From an uncultured Campylobacter sp. (GTDB lineage: Bacteria > Campylobacterota > Campylobacteria > Campylobacterales > Campylobacteraceae), in assembly GCA_900539505.1 (NCBI GenBank), contig UQCL01000030.1, positions 1 through 26,265 on the forward strand: a stretch of 26,265 bases of DNA, in the 5' to 3' direction. Position numbers and translations under genes: made by a program. The notes beneath the pieces were generated by a model, which was not told where the DNA came from, did no database searches, and saw only the letters and a program-made list of their open reading frames with translations. Shown piece after piece: positions 7,644 through 15,389 of this stretch; position 1 is the stretch's first letter; the number at the start of each line of letters is the position of its first letter.

Positions 7644-7659
7644 GTTATTTTATAATAAC
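7644..7659 (+). promoter_or_regulatory. -10 box inside a palindrome upstream of the efflux operon
   Basis: TATAAT (7651-7656) is a consensus -10 box 29 bp before the membrane-fusion-protein ATG. It is embedded in the perfect palindrome GTTATT-TTAT-AATAAC (7644-7659). A dyad over the -10 is a natural operator position; in E. coli the equivalent ybh operon is controlled by a TetR-type repressor. No regulator gene lies in this window, so the operator reading is inference. Confidence 0.45.
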
Positions 7660-7684
7660 CGCATATCAAAATTTAAGGCGATCT

Positions 7685-8650
7685 ATGAAAAGGCTTCTAT
7701 TTTTCGTCGTTTTTGCGCTGGCCGCTCTCGCCGCGGCGATCTACTTCAATCTCGATAGGCGCGAAGAGGTCGCGCACAAGGCCTACGGCATCATCGATAT
7801 CAGGCAGAGCTCGCTTAGCTTCGAGCGCAGCGGCCGCATAAGTGCGCTTTATCGCGACGAGGGCGATTTCGTGCAGGCTGGCGACGTCTTGGCGGCTCTG
7901 GATACGGCGGATCTGAGTTTTCAAAGACAGATTCAGATCGCGAGGTGCGACGGGCTTAAATTTAGCTTGCAAAAATTACAAAGCGGCTTTCGTAGCGAGG
8001 AGATCGAGATGGCGGCGGCAAACGTAAGCGCGCTGCAAAATGCCCTACAGCTCGCTACTTTAACGAACGAACGCCTCAAGAGCCTGGGCAAAACCAACTC
8101 CGCGTCCAAGCAGCAGATCGACGAGGCGTTTTACTCGATGAAGCGCACGCAAGCCCAGCTACAAAGCGCGCAGGCCAATCTGCGCCAGCTTCAAAGCGGC
8201 TACCGCGGCGAGGATGTAGGCGCCGCCCGCGCAAATTTGGCAAGCTGCGAGGAAAATCTGAAATATCTGAATTACCAAATCGAGACGCAAAGCGTGTTAA
8301 AAGCGCCCTTTAACGGGCAGATCAGAGCGCGCCTTAAGGAGCTTGGCGACATCAGCATGCCAAGCGTGGGCGTTTTTGAGCTTAGCGAAGTAAAAAATAA
8401 GCGCGCGAAATTTTATCTGAGCGAAAATCAGCTCCGTTTCCTGCGCGCCGGACAGAGCGTACGGATAATCGCTGCGGACGGCTCTAGCGCGAGCGCAAAG
8501 GTCGCATATGTGAGCCAAACCGCGATGTACACGCCCCGCACGGTGCAGACCGAGGAGCTACGCGCCGATCTAGTGTGGGAGGCGCGCGCCGATTTCAGCG
8601 ACGCGGACGGCAGCTTTCGTTTAGGTCAGCCGATCAGCGTGGAATTTTAA
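7685..8650 (+). CDS. Periplasmic adaptor (membrane fusion protein, HlyD/YbhG type) of an ABC efflux system
   Basis: A 321-residue protein. An N-terminal membrane anchor or uncleaved signal (LLFFVVFALAALAAAIYF, about 4-21) leads to the first half of a lipoyl-like barrel-sandwich (GRISALYRDEGDFVQAGDVL, about 50-69). A Gln/Ala/Leu-rich alpha-helical coiled coil spans roughly 75-200, with an internally repeated LQSGFRSEEIEMAAANV / LQSGYRGEDVGAARANL motif on the two hairpin arms. The second barrel half (APFNGQIRARLKELGD) and a beta-barrel domain ending in LGQPISVEF follow. Such adaptors bridge an inner-membrane ABC transporter to an outer-membrane channel. Co-direction with a fused ATPase and two ABC-2 permeases points to a YbhGFSR-like exporter. 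The substrate is unknown, and no outer-membrane channel gene is present. Confidence 0.88.
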   Translation: MKRLLFFVVFALAALAAAIYFNLDRREEVAHKAYGIIDIRQSSLSFERSGRISALYRDEGDFVQAGDVLAALDTADLSFQRQIQIARCDGLKFSLQKLQSGFRSEEIEMAAANVSALQNALQLATLTNERLKSLGKTNSASKQQIDEAFYSMKRTQAQLQSAQANLRQLQSGYRGEDVGAARANLASCEENLKYLNYQIETQSVLKAPFNGQIRARLKELGDISMPSVGVFELSEVKNKRAKFYLSENQLRFLRAGQSVRIIAADGSSASAKVAYVSQTAMYTPRTVQTEELRADLVWEARADFSDADGSFRLGQPISVEF

Positions 8651-9443
8651 CGGGCGAGCGGCACATAAGCATCGCAGGTAAGGGCTAATTTAAAGCGCGG
8701 CGCGGGTGGCAGGAACACTACGGATGGAATTTTATCGCGGCGCAACGCCCAAAGCTATCAAGTGCGGCGAGTTGGAATTTAAACGGTTGCCTTAGCGATA
8801 AAATTTTAGCGGCATAACGACGCGAAATTTATGAGCGATTTTGGCGGCACCTGCAGGCAAAATTTGGATAGCCAAGCTCGCTGCCCGACAAAATTTTACG
8901 CAATATCGCGCGAGCCGTGCATACGGCGCGAGTTTGATGAAATTTTAAAAGCGCGCTTCAAGGTAAAATTTTAACGGCGCCTGTTCGGCAGGACAGGGCG
9001 ATAAATTTTTGCTACGTCTAAAGATACGTTGTCTAGGCGGCGATAAAATGTTGCGCGCTTAGAACGAAGTCGTACAAAAATGGCGTAAATTTTATCGTGC
9101 GGGTTTTACGTGAGCTTGCGGAGGCTTTGGATAAAAGATCGGAATTTTGCAGCGCGGCAAGTAAAATTTCAGCGAAATTTTGGCGCAAAGCAATGCGGGC
9201 TAAATTTTAAAATTTGCGGCTCTGCGGAGAATAGGTAAAAGCCGGCGATAGAGCGAGAGCGGGCTTTGTTTCTAGCAGACCGTTTTTCGATAAACGAACG
9301 GCGATTGAACCGAGCGCGGACGGCAGTAAAATTCACTACGAAACAAACGGCGCGATTAAATACCGATTGTGCGCGACGGTGAAATTTTACCCCAAAGGAC
9401 GCGGTAGCCGAAGTCGGTACTATGCTAAGGAAAGCCGAGACTA

Positions 9444-9561
9444 GGTAAAATTTCGCCAAAAGAGATGGCGGCGGTAAATTTTACCCCGAAAGGCAGGCGG
9501 AAGTGAAATTTTGCCCAAAAGGTGCGGCGGCGGTAAAATCTCACCGCAATAGGTACGGCGC
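9444..9561 (+). repeat. Tandem array, four units of 29-30 bp, each with an AAATTT-like word
   Basis: Units begin at 9444, 9473, 9502 and 9532 (periods 29, 29, 30). Each has the form GGTAAAATTT, then a C-rich stretch, AAAGG and a GCGGCGG-type end. A diverged extra unit starts at 9378 (GGTGAAATTTTACCCC). The units touch with no unique spacers, so this is a degenerate minisatellite and not a CRISPR array. Confidence 0.75.
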
Positions 9562-9940
9562 AGATAAAGAGATAGGCGCTCACAGCTCGCCAGGCGTCTA
9601 AAAACTCGCTTTCGTTTGCGTTTTGAAGCGAATTTATCGCGGGTGCTCGCGGGCTGCTTCATGTTTTGGAGACCGCCCCGCCCATGCGCGTTGTGTGCGC
9701 ATCGTTAGCGGCGCGGCTAACCGATGTGATATGCACACGCTCAAGACGGATCGGGCGTCGCGCGAAATATTCGACGCGAGCTGTAAGCAACGCCGATCGT
9801 GCGGGCATGCAAAATTCGAGCGGGCGATTTGCAGGACGCCCCGACGCGATAGAGCTTGGTTTTTGCTTGCGGTAAGTTGCGTCGAATTTATGCAAGGTTT
9901 GGGCGAAATTGCTCAGCGTGCGTCGCGAAATTTAAAGCGC

Positions 9941-10040
9941 GCGGCGGTTGTAGAACCAAGATGCCGCGGCGGTCACAAAACTAAGACGCCGTAGCGGCTA
10001 CGAAACCACGACGTCTCGGCGGCTGCAGAAGCAAGGCGTC
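9941..10040 (+). repeat. Tandem array, four units of exactly 25 bp
   Basis: Units occupy 9941-9965, 9966-9990, 9991-10015 and 10016-10040. The shared pattern is GCGGCGGYTRYRRAAMCAAG followed by ACGYC. The units are diverged but keep an exact 25-bp period with no indels. The array ends 85 bp before the ATPase start and contains no RAATTY word, unlike the neighbouring array. Confidence 0.75.
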
Positions 10041-10125
10041 GCGATAAAGAGCGCCTTTTAGGCATGCGTAGGTCTCGTTCATCGCGCCAAGCGACGGAGC
10101 GAGTAAATAAAATTTGGAGCTAAGT

Positions 10126-12030
10126 TTGGATCTACTAAATATCGTAAATTTAAAGAAATTTTACCTGCGAGAGGATCGCAGCAAAAACGTCGTTTTTGAA
10201 AATTTCGATCTGCGAATAGGCGATACGCCGCGGCTCATCAGCCTCACGGGCCCCGACGGCGCGGGCAAATCCACGCTTTTAAAGCTCATCTGCGGCATCA
10301 TCGCGCCCGATTGCGGCGAGATAAAATTTGCAGGCTTCGTCCCTAGCGGCGAAAATAAAGAATTTGTCCGCGCAAACGGCTACATGTCGCAGAGCCTGGG
10401 GCTTTACGAGGAGCTTAGCGTCTGGCAAAATTTAAACATCTTCGCAGGCCTAAAAGGGCTCGATCTAAAAGACGGCGAGGAGTATCTGCGCGGGCTTTTG
10501 CGCCGCGTGGGGCTTTTGAGCTTTAAAGATTACGCCGTGGATTCGCTCTCCGGCGGGATGAAGCAAAAGCTCGGCGTTGCGTGCGCGATTGCGGCTCGTC
10601 CGCGGCTTTTGGTGCTCGATGAGCCCACCGTCGGCGTCGATCCGCTCTCGCGCAGCGAGCTGTGGGCGATCGTGCGCGAGTATCTGGATCAAAGCGGCGC
10701 AAAATGCATATTTTCGACGGCGTATTTCGACGAGGCGGCGGATGCCGATCTGACGCTGATTTTGCTCGGCGGCAAGATCATAGCGCAAGATCCCGCTGCA
10801 AAGATCACCGCGGCGCTGCGTGACCGCACCTTTCGCATATGCAGCGAGGATTATCAGAGCCTGGCGCGCCGCTTGATGTTTAAGACGCAAAGATTTTTAA
10901 AAAACTCCCCGCTCATAGACATCTGCCCCAGAGACGGCAGCGTCGATCTTCTAAGCGAAGAGCCGATAAGCCTGCGCGATCTACAGGAGTTTTTAAACGC
11001 GAGCCTAGAGGGTGACGGCGAAAATACAGAGCGCGAAAATGTGGGTGACAAAGGCGCGGATCCCGAAAACGGGCGAGGCGAAAATTTTAAAATTTCAAAC
11101 GAAAACGAGGGCGTTAAATTTAACGAAAATAAGGACGCTAAATTTAACGAAAACCAAAGCGCTAAATTTAAACTGAGCCCGCGCGAGGCGAGCCTAGAGG
11201 ATGCGTATATTTTTTTAAACAAAGCAGAGATCGGCGCGGCAAACTTCGGCTACGAAAAAAAGAGCTTCGATGCGGCTCAAACCGTCATCAAAGTGCGCGA
11301 CGTGAGTAAAAAATTCGGCTCATTCACCGCCGTGGAAAATACGAGTTTCGAGGTCAAAAAGGGCGAGATTTTTGGCCTTCTGGGCCCAAACGGCGCGGGC
11401 AAAACGACGACCTTTCGCATGATCTGCGCGCTTTTGGGGATGAGCGGGGGCGAGATCTCGGTCATGGGCGAGGATCTGCGCTATGCCAAATCGGCGATCA
11501 GATCGCGCATCGGCTACGTCTCGCAGAAATTTTCGCTTTATAAAAAGCTAAGCTGCTATCAAAATTTAGAGTATTTCGGCCGCAGCTACGGCATCGGTGG
11601 AGTAGCGCTGAAGCGGCGCATAGAGGAGCTTTTGAGCGAGTTTGGCTTGCAGCGGCTGCGAAACGAGACGTGGCAAAACCTGCCGTTCGGCGCGGGGCGC
11701 AACCTTTCGATGGCGTGCGCGCTTATCCACCGCCCCGAGATTTTGTTTCTCGACGAGGCTACCAGCGGCGCCGATCCGCTCTCGCGCAGGCTCTTTTGGA
11801 ACCGCATAAATGCACTCGCGCGCACCGGCGTGAGCGTGGTCGTGACGACGCATTTTATGGAGGAGGCGGAGTATTGCGATCGGTTTTTGATCCAAGATCG
11901 CGGCAAAATCCTAGCGCTAGGCAGCCCCGATGAAGTCTGCGTGCAGCACGGGCGGCGGCTTAGCGTGCAGCAGGCCTTCATAAACGAGGTACAAAAATTT
12001 AGAAGCGAGGCGGGCGATGAGGGCTTTTGA
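10126..12030 (+). CDS. Fused double ATP-binding protein of a YbhF-like ABC exporter
   Basis: About 634 residues with two ABC cassettes. In the first, Walker A GPDGAGKST is at about 42, signature SLSGGMKQ, Walker B LLVLDEPTVGVD. In the second, Walker A GPNGAGKTT is at about 421, the signature is degenerate (LPFGAGRNL for LSGGQ), Walker B ILFLDEATSGAD, H-loop TTHFMEE. The first cassette has Tyr in place of the H-loop His (STAYFDE). As in E. coli YbhF, the two cassettes are therefore asymmetric and probably form one competent ATP site. The linker (about 300-355) is acidic, low-complexity and repeats KFNEN. I chose TTG 10126 because GGAG (10116-10119) lies six bases upstream; TTG 10114 is the alternative. 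It should power the two permeases downstream. Confidence 0.9.
   Translation: MDLLNIVNLKKFYLREDRSKNVVFENFDLRIGDTPRLISLTGPDGAGKSTLLKLICGIIAPDCGEIKFAGFVPSGENKEFVRANGYMSQSLGLYEELSVWQNLNIFAGLKGLDLKDGEEYLRGLLRRVGLLSFKDYAVDSLSGGMKQKLGVACAIAARPRLLVLDEPTVGVDPLSRSELWAIVREYLDQSGAKCIFSTAYFDEAADADLTLILLGGKIIAQDPAAKITAALRDRTFRICSEDYQSLARRLMFKTQRFLKNSPLIDICPRDGSVDLLSEEPISLRDLQEFLNASLEGDGENTERENVGDKGADPENGRGENFKISNENEGVKFNENKDAKFNENQSAKFKLSPREASLEDAYIFLNKAEIGAANFGYEKKSFDAAQTVIKVRDVSKKFGSFTAVENTSFEVKKGEIFGLLGPNGAGKTTTFRMICALLGMSGGEISVMGEDLRYAKSAIRSRIGYVSQKFSLYKKLSCYQNLEYFGRSYGIGGVALKRRIEELLSEFGLQRLRNETWQNLPFGAGRNLSMACALIHRPEILFLDEATSGADPLSRRLFWNRINALARTGVSVVVTTHFMEEAEYCDRFLIQDRGKILALGSPDEVCVQHGRRLSVQQAFINEVQKFRSEAGDEGF
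11113..11174 (+). repeat. 24-bp in-frame tandem repeat in the ATPase linker
   Basis: The unit GYTAAATTTAACGAAAA recurs at 11113, 11137 and 11161 (period 24 = 8 codons), encoding KFNEN, KFNEN and KFK. Each copy carries one AAATTT word. It lies between the two ABC domains, where length changes are tolerated. Confidence 0.8.
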
Positions 12031-12847
12031 TCGAAATTTTGCGCGAGCCGTGAGGATTTTTGATCCGAATTTTATGCGGGGTAGGCGAAAACCTGCGCGC
12101 CCGCACGATAAAATTTTAAACGGCGCAAGGGTCATGCGGGGCGATGAAATTTTAAACGGCGGCAGGATTTTGAACGACTGGGCTTTGAACGTCGGTGAAA
12201 TTCTAAGCGGCGGAATTTTAAACGACGGCAAATTTTGGATCGATAATAAAATTTTGAAAGGCGGCGAAATTTTGAATGAGACGTCGCGCGGCGAGACACG
12301 GTGCGGATTTTTTAGATGGATACTGCGCGAGCTCCGCGGTGAAGCGAGCCCGCTTCGTCTGCGCCGTAAATTTCAAAGTGCGAGCGGCTCGCAAACGGAT
12401 TATAAATTCAAAAGAGCGACCGCTCTGCAAACAGATCGCAAATTTAAAAAGGCAGCCAGTCTGCGAGTAACTTATAAATTTAAAACCCCGATGCAAAAAT
12501 TTTATCGCGGATATTGCGCCGCCGTAGAGCTTTTGCGTCAGAAATTACGCAGCGAGACAATGCCGCGGTGCATAAAATTTCAAAGACCGCCGTATGCGAT
12601 CAAGCGATTAAAATTTCAGGGTGCGATGAGTAAAATGGGCGCGAGCAGTCCGTCCGCGCCGTTAAAATTTCAAATCTCGGTTGCCGCACTTTTGCAATTA
12701 AAATTTGAGGGCGTGCCAAATGCGATCACGCGGCTAAAATTTCAAAGCGCGATAGCCACAGCCGCATTTGCTGCGCGATTGAAATTCGGGAGCTCGCCGC
12801 GAGCGGCGCAGTGTCGCAAAATCCGAGCACAGGGGCAGGGCGGATGA
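12017..12847 (+). CDS. Spacer open frame 1 (276 codons, low complexity, KF/IL repeats), coding status uncertain
   Basis: This frame fills the whole gap between the ATPase and the first permease. Its ATG lies 14 bases inside the ATPase end, and its TGA overlaps the permease ATG as ATGA (12844-12847). I recognise no family. The first third repeats EILN/GGRILND, the middle has a 12-residue repeat (RKFQSASGSQTD, YKFKRATALQTD, RKFKKAASLRVT) and the last third repeats LKFQ. It is Arg/Lys-rich with no membrane segment. Nearly every repeat is an RAATTY word read as Lys-Phe or Ile-Leu. It may be translated merely to keep ribosomes moving to the next gene, or be a chance open frame in stop-poor repeats. 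Confidence 0.35.
   Translation: MRAFDRNFARAVRIFDPNFMRGRRKPARPHDKILNGARVMRGDEILNGGRILNDWALNVGEILSGGILNDGKFWIDNKILKGGEILNETSRGETRCGFFRWILRELRGEASPLRLRRKFQSASGSQTDYKFKRATALQTDRKFKKAASLRVTYKFKTPMQKFYRGYCAAVELLRQKLRSETMPRCIKFQRPPYAIKRLKFQGAMSKMGASSPSAPLKFQISVAALLQLKFEGVPNAITRLKFQSAIATAAFAARLKFGSSPRAAQCRKIRAQGQGG
12365..12472 (+). repeat. 36-bp (12-codon) in-frame tandem repeat
   Basis: Three units (12365-12400, 12401-12436, 12437-12472) and the start of a fourth share YGYAAATTYMAAARRGCG, with CTGCAAACRGAT-type ends. The period is an exact multiple of three. Each unit begins with one RAATTY word encoding Lys-Phe. Confidence 0.75.
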
Positions 12848-14553
12848 ATTTTACCTTTTTAAAAATCCTCGTAAAAAAGGAGTTCGCGCAGATCGCAAAG
12901 GATCGATCGGCGCTCGTGATCGCGTTTTTGATGCCGCTAATTTTGGTCGTGATCTACGGATACGCGATGCGGATGGACATAAAGCCCGTCAAGGTGGGCT
13001 TCGTAAGCGATCTGGGCTCCAAAATCGAGCGGGATCTGCTCGGCGGATTTTTGGGCTCAAAATACCTGCAAACCCGCGTTTACACAGACTTAGAGAGCGC
13101 AAGGAGAGATTTTAAAGCGCACGAGATCGAGAGCATTTTGTATTTTGATCCGCTCTTTGCGGCTAAATTTCAAAACTCGCTGAGCGGGCTCGGCGGCGCG
13201 GGCGGCGGCATAAATTTAAATATTTCTAGCGATGAAAGCTCCTTCGCGGGCAGCACAAGCGATATCCAAAATACGAGCGGCGGCGCAAATGTCCGTCCGC
13301 TTGAGGACAGAGGCACCGGCACCGAGAGCGGTATAAACGCCTCTGCGGGCGGCACCGGCGCAAGCGGCGAGGGTTCATACGGCAACGGCGTAGGCGGTAA
13401 CGCGTACTCTTTTGGCGACGCCAGCGCAAATTCTAACGGCGCGACTGTAAATTCTAGCGGCGGCAGTATGGGCACGACTGCGAATTTCGCCGGCGTAAAT
13501 TCTCGCAGTAACAATACGGGCGGTATGAGCGCAAATTCCGGCAGTAGCGCAGGCGACGTGAGCGCAAATCAAAGCAGCGCAAATTTAATTGGCGGCGTGG
13601 GCGATACGAATGCTGGTCTTATCGGCGGAGCGGACGATATCCAAAATGCGAGCGGCGGCGTCAATGCGAGCCCTTACGCTAACGGCGCTGGCGGCGCGAG
13701 CGGCGCTGCAAATAACGGCGGCAGCGCAAGCAGTGCAGGCGGTAGTGCGAGCAATTCAAACAAAGACGGCGCCGAAATTTTCCTCATCCAAAATGCCACG
13801 CAGTCGCAGCTCGCGCTTCTTAGCTACGTTTACGTTGCAGGCGTGATCGAGCAGGTTTTGGCGCAAGATTACGGCTTTTTAAACGCAAATTTAAACGCCG
13901 CCGCAAAGCCCGTCAGCGTGAATTATCGCAGCTGGTTCAACGAAGCCAACGAATCGACGTGGTATCTCGTATCTGCCGAGTACGTGGGGATTTTGGGGCT
14001 CATCTGCCTATTTATGGTCGCCGTAGTGATCTCGCGCGAATGGGACCGCGGCACGATCGCCTCGCTTTACAACTCCAATGCAAGCGCGCTTGAGATCGTC
14101 ACTGCCAAGGTCGGCGCGTATTATTTCCTGGCGCTTTTGGGCAGCGCGATGACGCTCGTTTACGGGCAGGTTCTTTTAGGCATCCCGATCCGCGGCAGCG
14201 TGGCGATGCTGCTGGCGACGCTGTGCGTCTTCGTGCTGGAGATGACCTGCCTAGGCATGCTGATCTCGGCGATCTGCAAAAATCAATTCCTAGCGCAGGA
14301 ATACGCCATCGTCATCGGCTACCTGCCCGTGACGCTGCTTAGCGGCATGATATTCGATCTGCGCGGACTGCCCGCGGCGATCAACTTCATCGGGCACCTG
14401 CTGCCGCCCACATACGCGGTCGAGTCCTTTCGTATCTGCTTCCTCTCGGGCGGACAGAGCGCGACGCTGTGGGTAAACCTCGCCATTCAGGCGCTCGGAG
14501 CGGTTTTGTTTTTTAGCTTGTGCGTACTTAGCGTAAAAAGGGGGGCGCGATGA
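12844..14553 (+). CDS. ABC-2 type permease (YbhS-like) with a 200-residue Gly/Ser/Ala/Asn-rich insert
   Basis: About 569 residues, against roughly 370-380 for the family. It starts with LVKKEFAQIAKDRSALVIAF and the first helix (LMPLILVVIYGYAM). A periplasmic domain follows, and then five C-terminal helices, including GILGLICLFMVAVVISREWDRGT, the ABC-2 coupling-helix region. Residues about 114-315 are a low-complexity insert of Gly, Ser, Asn and Ala in the periplasmic loop. Inside it DIQNTSGGAN (13261) and DIQNASGGVN (13636) repeat 125 codons apart. After the insert the normal sequence resumes (EIFLIQNATQSQLALLSYV). I chose ATG 12844 over GTG 12811 because it starts the conserved N-terminus and forms the ATGA junction. 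With its partner it should form the export channel. Confidence 0.88.
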   Translation: MNFTFLKILVKKEFAQIAKDRSALVIAFLMPLILVVIYGYAMRMDIKPVKVGFVSDLGSKIERDLLGGFLGSKYLQTRVYTDLESARRDFKAHEIESILYFDPLFAAKFQNSLSGLGGAGGGINLNISSDESSFAGSTSDIQNTSGGANVRPLEDRGTGTESGINASAGGTGASGEGSYGNGVGGNAYSFGDASANSNGATVNSSGGSMGTTANFAGVNSRSNNTGGMSANSGSSAGDVSANQSSANLIGGVGDTNAGLIGGADDIQNASGGVNASPYANGAGGASGAANNGGSASSAGGSASNSNKDGAEIFLIQNATQSQLALLSYVYVAGVIEQVLAQDYGFLNANLNAAAKPVSVNYRSWFNEANESTWYLVSAEYVGILGLICLFMVAVVISREWDRGTIASLYNSNASALEIVTAKVGAYYFLALLGSAMTLVYGQVLLGIPIRGSVAMLLATLCVFVLEMTCLGMLISAICKNQFLAQEYAIVIGYLPVTLLSGMIFDLRGLPAAINFIGHLLPPTYAVESFRICFLSGGQSATLWVNLAIQALGAVLFFSLCVLSVKRGAR

Positions 14554-15377
14554 AATTTTTATTTTTGCTTTACGCTTGCGCGGAGAAATTTCGTGCCACA
14601 AAAATCGACGCAATTAACGTTTCGTTTTCGCCCAAGGCATCGATGGCGGAATTTCACGCCGCCAAAAGAGAGGACGCGATGAAATTTTTAAAATTTCTAG
14701 ACGCGAGGAGCTTTGGCTTGCGGGCGGCGGAGCGTAGATTTGAAATTTTAAAATTTCTTAGCGCGAGGCATTTTGGCTTGCGAACGGCGGCGACGGAGTT
14801 TTTAAATTTAACACCCGCGCCGCCGCGCAATGGATTTAGAATTTTAAAATTTACGCCCGAACCGCTGCGCAATCTGTTTGGAATTTTAAAATTTACACTT
14901 GCTTCGGCGCGTCTTGCGGACACAGCGCAAAATTTCATATTACAGAATGGATTTAAAATTTTAAAATTTATTCAAGAGCTGCCGTTCGCTCCGCGTCGTG
15001 TTTTGCCGCGCGTAGATAGTGCCGAAACAGGGCGCGGATGCGGCATAGCAGAAAAACGGCGCGCAGTTAAGCTTGCTCATGCGAGCGGATATTTGAATTC
15101 TGCGCGGCACTACATAGCGCGATTTTGTAGCGCAGCTGTACGACACGGCTACGAAGTAGGGCGCGCAGAAAAGCTTAGCAAATTTAACCTCATAAGCGCG
15201 CTTTTAAATTTTAAATCGCGCTTTACGATGCAGCTTTGCAGCGCGGTTACACGGTGTAACTACGAAGCGTGGCGTAGCGAAATTTACGCCGTTTGCTTGC
15301 ATAAGTACCCCGCTTTGATTCGAGCCGCAAGCGGTAAAATTTCGCGCTATGAAGTAGGGCAAGCGACGAACGCTTAG
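14550..15377 (+). CDS. Spacer open frame 2 (275 codons, ILKF repeats), coding status uncertain
   Basis: It starts in the permease stop codon (ATGA, 14550-14553), preceded by an AGGGGGG ribosome-binding-site-like run. No family is recognised. The first half repeats FEILKF / FRILKF / FGILKF and two related segments, LDARSFGLRAAERR and LSARHFGLRTAATE. The second half is Arg/Ala/Cys-rich without repeats. There is no signal peptide or membrane helix. Compositionally it is the RAATTY spacer DNA read in the one frame that avoids TAA. Against coding: the opposite strand is also open for 94 codons (14654-14938). Confidence 0.33.
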   Translation: MKFLFLLYACAEKFRATKIDAINVSFSPKASMAEFHAAKREDAMKFLKFLDARSFGLRAAERRFEILKFLSARHFGLRTAATEFLNLTPAPPRNGFRILKFTPEPLRNLFGILKFTLASARLADTAQNFILQNGFKILKFIQELPFAPRRVLPRVDSAETGRGCGIAEKRRAVKLAHASGYLNSARHYIARFCSAAVRHGYEVGRAEKLSKFNLISALLNFKSRFTMQLCSAVTRCNYEAWRSEIYAVCLHKYPALIRAASGKISRYEVGQATNA

Positions 15378-15389
15378 CTTTCACGGGGA

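Larger units (their letters stand above)
8651..10125 (+). other. 1.5-kb spacer inside the efflux operon: RAATTY words and tandem repeats
   Basis: This stretch separates the adaptor gene from the ATPase gene. No gene is convincing on either strand. It holds many TAAAATTT/GAAATTTT words separated by GC-rich segments, a four-unit 29-30 bp tandem array (9444-9561) and a four-unit 25-bp array (9941-10040). The longest plus frame (9623-9994, 123 codons) has Cys/Arg-rich, family-less content. Unlike the two later spacers, this one is not open from end to end. The ATPase gene's own ribosome-binding site is at its right edge. Confidence 0.6.

Noticed and set aside
9444..9561. Possible CRISPR array
   Set aside because: Repeat-like 29-30 bp units are directly adjacent with no unique spacers of constant length, are strongly diverged, and no cas gene is in the window.
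9169..9895. Chain of overlapping minus-strand frames (96, 73 and 78 codons)
   Set aside because: They look like an operon by overlap, but the sequence is the reverse reading of the tandem repeats, with no start signals and no motifs.
9623..9994. 123-codon plus-strand open frame upstream of the ATPase gene
   Set aside because: No ribosome-binding site, Cys/Arg-rich composition without any family pattern; it overlaps other open frames on both strands and runs into the 25-bp array. Treated as non-coding spacer.
14540..14545. Poly-G phase-variation tract at the end of permease 1
   Set aside because: Only six G; Campylobacter contingency tracts are usually eight or more, and the run lies where a ribosome-binding site is expected.
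14654..14938. Minus-strand 94-codon frame within the permease spacer (NFK/VKF repeats)
   Set aside because: RAATTY is palindromic, so repeats read similarly on both strands. The frame has no start signal and does not connect to any neighbour.
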